Assembly (NCBI GenBank): GCA_002491195.1
Contig: DKVL01000080.1
Location: forward strand, 8,632 to 14,613
Direction of reading: 5' to 3'
Length of the DNA stretch: 5,982 nt
DNA from: Lachnospiraceae bacterium UBA7179
Lineage (GTDB): Bacteria > Bacillota > Clostridia > Lachnospirales > Lachnospiraceae
The notes under the pieces are model-generated. The model was given only the letters and a program-made list of their open reading frames with translations, was not told the origin of the DNA and did no database searches. Numbering within the stretch: the first letter of the stretch is position 1; the number at the start of each line of letters is the position of its first letter. Positions 1 to 5,300 of the stretch are shown in pieces. Made by a program: the position numbers and the translations under genes.

Positions 1-60
1 CTACATATTCTTCCATACTTCCAGCTATGCTGCCATCGGCAGCACAAACAAATCCCAGTG
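1..60. other. Unassigned left edge, possibly the tail of an outside gene
   Basis: All three rightward frames are open from the window edge and stop at 58-60, 69-71 and 101-103, just before or inside the terminator hairpin that follows. This fits the 3' end of a rightward gene whose frame cannot be decided from so short a stretch. A leftward frame is also open here but meets a stop just upstream, at about 69, and has no convincing start codon with a ribosome binding site. A small perfect hairpin (6-bp stem, 29-34 with 38-43, loop ATC) lies in this stretch. No product can be named. Confidence 0.3.
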
Positions 61-129
61 TGAAGCTTTAGTTTTTCTTAGCAGGTGTGCTTTGCCCGCT
101 TAGAAAATCTAAAGCTTCAAATTTTTTTT
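61..129 (+). terminator. Rightward intrinsic terminator with long hairpin and T8 tail
   Basis: The arms 61-71 and 109-119 are perfectly complementary (11 bp, TGAAGCTTTAG with its reverse complement). The helix continues inward with three isolated mismatches through 73-78/102-107, 80-82/98-100 and 84-86/94-96, closing a loop at 87-93. A run of eight T follows at 122-129, so the sequence is a terminator for rightward transcription. It would end the transcript entering from the left edge. The length of the imperfect stem is greater than usual for a simple terminator. Confidence 0.7.
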
Positions 130-191
130 GAAAAAATTTGAAAAAAGTGCTAAAGTTTTGAAATCCCCCCACCGATATATAAGGTGTAAGC

Positions 192-236
192 AAAGAGATG
201 CAACAATTTATACAAATTGTTGCATCTCTTTTTATA
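192..236 (+). terminator. Second rightward intrinsic terminator, perfect 18-bp stem
   Basis: Arms 192-209 and 214-231 are perfectly complementary over 18 bp around a four-base loop (ATAC, 210-213). The right arm runs into a T-rich tail (five T from 229 to 233, then ATATT). On the opposite strand the tail is interrupted by G and C, so rightward action is more likely, although some leftward effect is possible. It lies only about 60 bp beyond the first terminator, and no ORF is visible between the two. Confidence 0.7.
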
Positions 237-319
237 TTACCATATTTTCATTTTTTTAGTCGCGTTATACCTTCCGTCAGTTTATAATTTCCATTTGCAG
301 AACACATACCCGGCGCACC
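232..319. other. Intergenic stretch with no recognised feature
   Basis: This AT-rich stretch lies between the second rightward terminator and the structured repeats. A TATAAT hexamer at 283-288 has no matching -35 at a workable distance (the hexamer 17 bp upstream is TCGCGT). A rightward open frame that starts inside the terminator stem and runs across the structured region has no ribosome binding site and is not credible as a gene. Confidence 0.5.
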
Positions 320-407
320 AATCGAGAAGGAAAGAGCCATCTTCCTCCCCCACTTGCCGCACCGGGCACCCGTCAGCTCCAGATGACATATTTCCTCTGG
401 GTGTCTG
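320..407 (-). repeat. Structured repeat unit 2, diverged copy
   Basis: In plus coordinates, P1 pairs 367-371 with 399-403 (5 bp), the 11-nt bulge is 388-398, and P2 pairs 372-375 with 384-387 around an eight-base loop. P3 pairs 324-332 with 342-350, including two G-U pairs in minus-strand RNA. A G-G mismatch sits at the same place as the A-A mismatch of unit 1, with up to three further pairs (320-322 with 352-354). The segment TGACATATTTCC is identical in the two units (384-395 and 468-479). Confidence 0.55.
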
Positions 408-493
408 TATGATCGAGTTGGGGAAGCATCTCTCCCCTACTCGCGCGCGACCCGTGCGTCACGTTAGTGACATATTTCCCCTGCACGGGTCTG
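408..493 (-). repeat. Structured repeat unit 1 (promoter-proximal)
   Basis: In plus coordinates, P1 pairs 449-457 with 483-491 (9 bp, perfect). The 11-nt bulge is 472-482. P2 pairs 458-462 with 467-471 around a four-base loop. P3 pairs 414-418 with 439-443 and 420-424 with 433-437, with a single T-T (A-A on minus) mismatch between the two segments. The unit begins with CAGAC on the minus strand, as unit 2 does. It lies immediately beyond the terminator-like hairpin of the small-protein module. Confidence 0.6.
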
Positions 494-499
494 TGCATA

Positions 500-538
500 A
501 AAAGGTCCGACAGACCAGATACATCTATCAGACCTTTT
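500..538 (-). terminator. Leftward terminator-like hairpin after the small-protein gene
   Basis: Arms 500-514 and 524-538 form a 15-bp helix around a nine-base loop. On the minus strand two of the pairs are G-U, while the plus strand would have two A-C mismatches, so the structure belongs to a leftward transcript. In that direction the stem ends in GGACC and runs into five T (503-499 read leftward). It most likely ends or attenuates the transcript that starts at about 1133. The right arm and loop could instead pair with a segment of the first structured unit (see findings). Confidence 0.65.
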
Positions 539-650
539 CTTAATCCATACCTATTATCCAATAAGACATTCCTTTCCTTGACATATTTACAATCCTAACT
601 ACTCAGGCATCTAACAAAGCAACTACCTGGTTAGCTCTATCTCAATACCT

Positions 651-1004
651 TCAACACACAAATTCCAAAACCTTATCAACATCAAGAGTGTAAATCTCAT
701 ATGATTGATGCTCTGCGCCAAAGACCCTGACAAGCCAATCCATCACGTACTGATTCACCTTATCCCACTCATAGTACATCCTCTCCGGCTTCCCATACAG
801 ATTCACGCAATGCCTCAGGGTGCACCTAAGCAAATCCGAACCGAAGCCCATCCTCTGGCAGTCCTTCACAGTATTCCACCTTATGATCGACATATAACTG
901 CCGCCACAGAACACCGCGCACGAAGACACCTGTACTCCGTCATTAAGGAGCACACCTTTCACAGTGTCCCAACTTACTGAAAACGAAACATTAACCTTCG
1001 ACAT
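651..1004 (-). CDS. Small GNAT-like protein, possible N-acetyltransferase
   Basis: This ORF encodes 117 residues. The start chosen is the ATG at 1004-1002, because GGAGG (1013-1009) lies four bases upstream; a GTG five codons earlier would put that ribosome binding site inside the coding region. Residues 3-42 look like alternating beta strands. Residues 50-56 (QRMGFGS) fit the Q/R-x-x-G-x-G/A acetyl-CoA loop of the GNAT fold, followed by a helix (57-69). Around 84-96 a segment N-x-x-V-x-x-W ending in VFG resembles the conserved GNAT motif B, N-x-x-A-x-x-FY-x-x-x-GF. The protein is shorter than most GNATs (about 140-180 residues) and contains six cysteines. The family call is inference from motif and length; substrate is unknown. 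It follows a possible 35-codon ORF after 11 bases and is divergent from the AraC gene. Confidence 0.6.
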   Translation of the reverse strand: MSKVNVSFSVSWDTVKGVLLNDGVQVSSCAVFCGGSYMSIIRWNTVKDCQRMGFGSDLLRCTLRHCVNLYGKPERMYYEWDKVNQYVMDWLVRVFGAEHQSYEIYTLDVDKVLEFVC

Positions 1005-1008
1005 AAAA

Positions 1009-1013
1009 CCTCC
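1009..1013 (-). promoter_or_regulatory. Ribosome binding site of the GNAT-like gene
   Basis: GGAGG is read leftward at 1013-1009, four bases before the ATG at 1004. It decides the start codon and lies just past the stop codon (1018-1016) of the upstream small ORF, a layout that would allow translational coupling. Confidence 0.75.
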
Positions 1014-1015
1014 AA

Positions 1016-1123
1016 TCACAACAACTTTCCAGGCAAATTATAAGCCGCAGCGCGTATGACATATGCGCCAGAATTATCAGAACCAATCATGCAGCGATTC
1101 GACAAACCCAAAAGCACAGGCAT
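1016..1123 (-). CDS. Possible 35-residue leader or small protein
   Basis: An ATG-started frame of 35 codons lies between the leftward promoter and the GNAT-like gene and fills nearly the whole leader. The product begins MPVLLGLSNRCMIGSDN and ends in NLPGKLL; it has no clear transmembrane segment and I do not recognise it. The start lies only about 10 bases from the expected transcription start, with no visible ribosome binding site, so it would have to be translated as a nearly leaderless message or not at all. Its stop is 11 bases before the next start. It could also be a chance frame in a structured leader. Confidence 0.35.
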   Translation of the reverse strand: MPVLLGLSNRCMIGSDNSGAYVIRAAAYNLPGKLL

Positions 1124-1139
1124 TACGATTGACTATTTG

Positions 1140-1168
1140 ATTATACCATTTCCAATTTACATTTTCCA
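1140..1168 (-). promoter_or_regulatory. Leftward promoter of the small-protein module
   Basis: Read leftward, the -35 is TGGAAA (1168-1163, four of six bases matching TTGACA). The spacer is exactly 17 bp and the -10 is a perfect TATAAT (1145-1140) preceded by TGG, which makes it an extended -10 (TGn). Transcription is expected to start near 1133, giving a leader of about 130 nt before the GNAT-like gene. Confidence 0.75.
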
Positions 1169-1180
1169 CCATAAAATACA

Positions 1181-1202
1181 GGGCATAGCAATCGCCATGC
1201 CC
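1181..1202 (-). other. Short hairpin upstream of the leftward promoter
   Basis: GGGCAT (1181-1186) pairs with ATGCCC (1197-1202), and GC (1188-1189) with GC (1194-1195), around AATC. The remaining position is a G-U pair on the minus strand but an A-C mismatch on the plus strand, so the nine-pair helix is complete only in leftward RNA. It lies upstream of the leftward promoter, so it may be the end of some other leftward transcript or part of a repeat. There is only a weak T-rich tail (TGTATTTTATGG). Confidence 0.4.
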
Positions 1203-1203
1203 C

Positions 1204-1277
1204 ACATGTTACTGGAACGGAGTGAACAGTAACCTTTCAGTCATTACAAAGGAGAATATTCTGACATGCTACTGGAA
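1204..1277 (+). repeat. 14-bp direct repeat pair ACATGYTACTGGAA, spaced 60 bp
   Basis: The two copies lie at 1204-1217 and 1264-1277 and differ at one base. The second copy overlaps the -35 of the rightward promoter, so a protein bound there would affect transcription of the AraC gene. A direct-repeat pair is compatible with an AraC-family autoregulatory site, but that is inference. Confidence 0.5.
1208..1233. repeat. 7-bp inverted repeat GTTACTG / CAGTAAC
   Basis: GTTACTG (1208-1214) and CAGTAAC (1227-1233) are perfect inverted repeats separated by 12 bases. The left half belongs to the first copy of a 14-bp direct repeat. It could be an operator, or the edge of a dispersed intergenic repeat; the sequence alone does not decide. 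Confidence 0.4.
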
Positions 1278-1301
1278 AATCTCGTCCGCGCATGTTATAA
1301 T
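1273..1301 (+). promoter_or_regulatory. Rightward promoter of the AraC-family gene
   Basis: The -35 is TGGAAA (1273-1278), the spacer is exactly 17 bp, and the -10 is TATAAT (1296-1301) preceded by TGT, an extended -10. Transcription should start near 1308, leaving a leader of about 49 nt that contains the ribosome binding site. The -35 hexamer, spacer length and extended -10 are the same as in the leftward promoter at 1140-1168. Confidence 0.75.
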
Positions 1302-1340
1302 AATTGTCCCAGGCAATATAGCGCCCAATATAGAACCATC

Positions 1341-1346
1341 AGGAGG
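1341..1346 (+). promoter_or_regulatory. Ribosome binding site of the AraC-family gene
   Basis: AGGAGG lies 10 bases before the ATG at 1357. It fixes this start in preference to an in-frame GTG at 1222, which has no ribosome binding site and lies upstream of the promoter. Confidence 0.85.
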
Positions 1347-1356
1347 TATCTGCGCC

Positions 1357-2259
1357 ATGTACAACCTGTTTGAACCGGGAGATCTGCTGAACTCTCCCTA
1401 TGAAGCTTTCCTGTTTGACACGGCAAAACACACTTTTCCAGTGCGTTCCCACTGGCATCATTATATGGAAATCATTTTGATGGTTGAGGGAACTGCCCTG
1501 ATTGAAAGCGATGAGAACAAATATCTGCTGCACCCCGGAGACATGGCTGCCCTTCCGCCCAAAAGCATCCATGCCATCTACAATGAGCCCGGCACGCAGG
1601 AGCATCTCTTATATTATGTGATCAAATTTGACTTGAACCGTTTCCGCGAAAATATTGGATATGTGCCACAACTCAAAAGCGCAGTCCTGCAGGCGATGGA
1701 AAATCCGGACGTTTCCTTTTTCTTCTCATCGCAGGAACTCGCAGGTTTTCCGGTTTTGGAGTTTTTCAGCGGCTGTGCGCGGGAGGCGGCTTCCAAACAT
1801 TACGGACACTATATGATCCTATACTCTTATCTCAACTGTATCCTGGTCAATATGCTGCGCATCTGGCGGGAGCGCGGATTTACGCCGTCCTATGAGATCT
1901 CCCCGCCAAGCGGCAGCTCCATCGAGACCATCACGGAGTACATCGATGCGCACTCAGACCAACCGTTAAAAGTTGAGCAGCTCGCCGTGCGCTGTAATAT
2001 GAGCTACTCCTTTTTTGCCAAGCAGTTCCGCCAGATCTATGGGCGTTCGTGTAAGGAGTATATTGAGTACATCCGTGTGATCAAGACGGAGGACATGCTG
2101 CTTTTCACAGATTATGATATGACCTACATCAGCCAGGCCGCCGGGTTCGCCGACTGCAGCCATATGATCAAGACCTTTCGGAAATACAAAAACATCACTC
2201 CGAAACAGTTCCGCATGCAGAACACCAAGAACCTGCGTGGTCCTTCGGCGCACACGTAA
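1357..2259 (+). CDS. AraC/XylS-family transcriptional regulator with cupin domain
   Basis: The product has 300 residues, the usual length for one-component AraC regulators of Firmicutes. Residues about 15-95 form an AraC-type cupin sensor domain: HWHHYMEII (32-40) is followed by a glycine turn, a PGD turn (60-62) and a PPKSIHAIYN strand (67-76). Residues about 188-286 form the DNA-binding domain with two helix-turn-helix units, KVEQLAVRCNMSYSFFAKQF (205-224) and the segment 253-286, which carries the family signature ISQAAGF, FRKYKNITPKQFR. Such proteins bind a small molecule, often a sugar, through the cupin and activate nearby genes. The ligand is not evident. Its only divergent neighbour is the small-protein module. 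No sugar-use genes lie in the window, so the target is unknown. The promoter, with a direct repeat over its -35, suggests possible autoregulation. Confidence 0.95.
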   Translation: MYNLFEPGDLLNSPYEAFLFDTAKHTFPVRSHWHHYMEIILMVEGTALIESDENKYLLHPGDMAALPPKSIHAIYNEPGTQEHLLYYVIKFDLNRFRENIGYVPQLKSAVLQAMENPDVSFFFSSQELAGFPVLEFFSGCAREAASKHYGHYMILYSYLNCILVNMLRIWRERGFTPSYEISPPSGSSIETITEYIDAHSDQPLKVEQLAVRCNMSYSFFAKQFRQIYGRSCKEYIEYIRVIKTEDMLLFTDYDMTYISQAAGFADCSHMIKTFRKYKNITPKQFRMQNTKNLRGPSAHT

Positions 2260-2290
2260 CGGCAGGACACCCCTATGCCCTGCCGTTATT
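2257..2290. terminator. Hairpin between convergent genes
   Basis: TAACGGCAGG (2257-2266) pairs perfectly with CCTGCCGTTA (2279-2288), 10 bp around a 12-base loop. The stem starts in the stop codon of the AraC-family gene. The rightward tail (TTATTCTGT) is only moderately T-rich and the leftward side has no T run, so it is a fair terminator for the rightward gene and a weak one for the helicase gene. Confidence 0.55.
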
Positions 2291-2322
2291 CTGTCTGCGG
2301 AGAATGCCGCCTAATTTCCATA

Positions 2323-5300
2323 TTAACCCTGCAGCAAATCCAATAGTTCCTCTTTGCTCATACTTCCGAGCTGTCCGAGTTCGCCGTTCATGACCTGTTC
2401 TGCGAGATCGCGCTTCGTCTCCTGCAGTTTCAGGATTTTCTCCTCCACACTGTGTCTTGCGATCAGCTTATATACCGTCACCTTCTTGGTCTGTCCAATG
2501 CGGTGTGCCCTGTCAGTCGCCTGATTCTGCGCTGCAACATTCCACCATGGATCATAGTGAATGACAACATCCGCCCCTGTCAGGTTCAGGCCAACACCAC
2601 CAGCCTTCAGGGAAATCAAAAATACCGGAACAGCGTCCTCATTAAATGCCTTCACCAGCTGCAGACGTTTCTCCTTGGAAGTTTCCCCTGTAATCACATA
2701 ATAGGCAATTCCCTGCTCATCAAGACGTTTCCTGATCAGCTCGAGCATCGATGTAAACTGGGAGAACAGCAGCATCTTGTGTCCGCCGTCCATCGCGCTC
2801 TGAACCAGTTCCACACAGGAATCCAGCTTGGCAGATTCTCCTGCATAATTGTCAAAACACAGGCTCGGATCACAGCAGATCTGCCTGAGCCTTGTCAGCT
2901 CTGCCAGCACTTTCATCTTGTTCTTATTAAAGTCGTCATCGTCCTGCTTTGCCAGCATTTCCTGCATATGCACTACCTGCGCATCATAAGCGGTCTGTTG
3001 TGCTTTGTCAAATTTTACATAGCGCACCTCTTCGAGTTTGTCCGGAAGATCCTTCAAAACATCTGATTTCAACCGGCGCATGATAAAGGGACCCACCATT
3101 CTCTGCAGTCTCGCCATGGCATCCTTATCATCATACTTGGCAATCGGCGTCTCAATCTCTCTCTTGAACACCTCATAACTGTACAGGAAGCCCGGCATCA
3201 GATAATCAAAAATACTCCACAGCTCGCTCAGTCTGTTCTCAATCGGCGTACCTGTCAGCGCAATCCGCATCTGGCTGTCGATGACCTTGACCGCTTTCGC
3301 CGCCGCCGTCGTGTGATTCTTGATATACTGCGCCTCATCGATCACCTCATAGGTAAACTTTTTCCCCTCATAGTAGGAAATATCCCTCCTGAGCAGATCA
3401 TAAGAAGTAACACTCACATCATACTCTTCGTAATCCTCAATCTTTTTCTGACGCTCCTGCTGGTCTCCTGTGATGAGCTGTACCTTTAACTCTGATCCAA
3501 ACCGGTCAAACTCCTCTCCCCAGTTAAACACAAGCGAAGCCGGCGCAACAACGAGCGTGGTCACCCCCTCCTTTTTTTCAGATAACAAAAAGGAGATCGT
3601 CTGTATCGTCTTCCCAAGTCCCATATCGTCCGCCAGGATTCCGCCAAACTGACAGGACTCCAGCGTCTTAAGCCACTTATATCCATTTTTCTGATAGCTT
3701 CTCATAACACGTTTCAGACTCGCGGGCACTTCATAATCCGCCTCGCTGATCGTCTTGAAATTCTTGACCATCTCCCGGAACGTGTGATCCCTGTTGGTAT
3801 ACAGCCCTTCCTTCTCCTCGAGAAGCTTGTCCAGATAGAGCGTGCGGTAGATCGGCAGATGAACTTTACCCTTGATAAACTCCTTGGGTGGAAGATGCAT
3901 CGTGTCCATCAGTTCTTTTAACATCTGAAGGTTCTCATCCTCCAGATTAATAAAATCACCGTTTTTCAACCTGTAATATTTCTTGTGCAGCTTATACCCT
4001 TTCAGCACTTCAAGCAGTTCTTCTCTTGAGATGTTCTCCGTGTCGATTTCCAGATCCAGCAGCCCGCTCGCCACTGACACACCGACAGACATACGCATCT
4101 TCCGCACAATGTTCAGGTTCTTGAATGAACTCGTACAGCGCACCTCCCCAAGTTCGGCAAGCCGCTCCACACCGCTGTTGAGCACCTCGTAAATGAGATC
4201 CTCCTCACTGTTGCAGTAAAACAGACCACGTTCTTTATCCGCATACGGAAAAACCTGCTTTGTGAGGAAGAAAACCTCCCGCTCGCGCCCTTCCAGACGA
4301 AAACTCTCATAATAAGATGTCATCGGATCTGACAGCACCGACTCGATGACGGAACACTCCTTTTCCCCGTACTTGGCCATCACGCGGCAGGTGATATCAC
4401 CGTTTGCAGCATCGAGATAGAAGATGAAAACGACCTCTGGGGGAAGATAACTGTGGATTTCCTCACTGTCCTCCTCCATGACTGTGAAGCCTTCCTCGAG
4501 CTGCGGCAGCATGGAATAATAGAAATCCGTCAGTTTGGTGCGACCAATCTGAAAATCAATCTGTCCGCCGTTTTTTATAGCAAGCAGCGGACGTATTTTA
4601 TTGACAACATCAATGTCCGTTTTATACAAGACATTATCTTTAATGTAGCATGCATTAGCCGTTCCGATATAAAGCTCCGGGATATTGCAGGAAACGTCCA
4701 CACCGTGAAATTCTTTCTTTCTTCCCACCTTGCTCTTGCGGATCTGCATGGTGAGTTTCGGCCTGCCTTCCTTGCAGGTTAGCTGTGCTTTTCCTTTCTT
4801 CCCCAAACCTTTGTCCTCATAATCAATGGCATCATCGCCCATCATTTCGCAGAACTGGTCAAGCCGCCATCCATACAGTTCAAAATCAGAACATTTTCTT
4901 TTTCTCTCATAATAGTAATAACGCATTTCGCTGATGCGGTTGATGATGTCTTCCTCCTCCTGGATAACTTTGCTCACAAAGTCGTACCACTCCCTTGCAC
5001 GGGGAGCAAAATTGTTGATGCTCTGATTCAGCTTCGTGTTTGTCCCATACTGCACTGTCTCAGAGCTGCGCACCTGCCTGCAGAACTCGATCAGATCCTT
5101 GACCACATAAAGTTTCTCCGTACCGATCTTGAAAGAAATCCGCAACCCGTCGCCGCTGCGAACCAGCCTTGGCACCAGATTCACGGATTTCTCCTGCATG
5201 GTTGCATTCGCCACGATCTGGTTTGTATGATTTCGCTGGAAATCAGCAAGCAGCATAGCCCCCCGCTTGTCTGTCGCGTCTCCAATCTCCTTCTGCGCCA

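Larger units (their letters stand above)
320..493 (-). ncRNA. Candidate structured RNA made of two tandem units
   Basis: Read on the minus strand, two units of about 84-87 nt follow each other. Each has an outer helix P1, an 11-nt bulge on its 5' side (AGRGGAAATAT), an inner hairpin P2 with GTCA/TGAC arms directly abutting the 3' strand of P1, and then a separate hairpin P3 with GGGG in the left arm. P1 differs in sequence between the units but stays paired (GACCCGTGC/GCACGGGTC in one, CACCC/GGGTG in the other). P3 is preserved through C-to-U changes that give G-U pairs only on the minus strand. This points to a leftward RNA. I cannot match it to a named RNA family. No promoter directly in front was found, so it may rely on read-through from 1140-1168. 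Confidence 0.5.

Noticed and set aside
217..543. Rightward 108-codon frame
   Set aside because: It starts inside a terminator stem, lacks a ribosome binding site, and overlaps structures that belong to the other strand.
553..558. GATAAT as a -10 for a separate leftward promoter of the RNA units
   Set aside because: The hexamer 17 bp upstream is TCAAGG, with two of six matches to TTGACA, and the bases before the -10 do not form TGn.
373..561. Leftward 62-codon frame across the structured region
   Set aside because: It starts with TTG and runs through the terminator-like hairpin and both copies of the bulge motif, so its repeated KYV residues are explained by the RNA repeat. An AGGAA seven bases upstream leaves a small chance that it is real.
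578..583. Perfect TTGACA as a rightward -35
   Set aside because: No -10-like hexamer lies 16-18 bp downstream (ACTCAG at 17 bp) and no rightward gene follows.
579..588. Third copy of TGACATATTT as a further RNA unit
   Set aside because: The ten bases match, but no GTCA arm, outer helix or P3 hairpin can be drawn around them; at most a decayed remnant.
1037..1042. Second TATAAT as a leftward promoter close to the GNAT-like gene
   Set aside because: The hexamer 17 bp upstream (CATATG) is a poor -35, and the promoter at 1140-1168 is far better.
1222..1356. In-frame N-terminal extension of the AraC-family protein from GTG 1222
   Set aside because: There is no ribosome binding site, the promoter lies inside it, and the ATG at 1357 has AGGAGG at a good distance and gives the usual 300-residue length.
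1266..1373. Rightward 35-codon upstream ORF overlapping the AraC-family start
   Set aside because: The promoter -10 (1296-1301) lies inside it, so the main transcript would not contain its start; GGAG is 11 bases from the ATG, a poor distance.
2452..3066. Rightward 204-codon frame opposite the helicase motifs
   Set aside because: It is antisense to the most conserved part of the Snf2 core, with no ribosome binding site or recognisable product.
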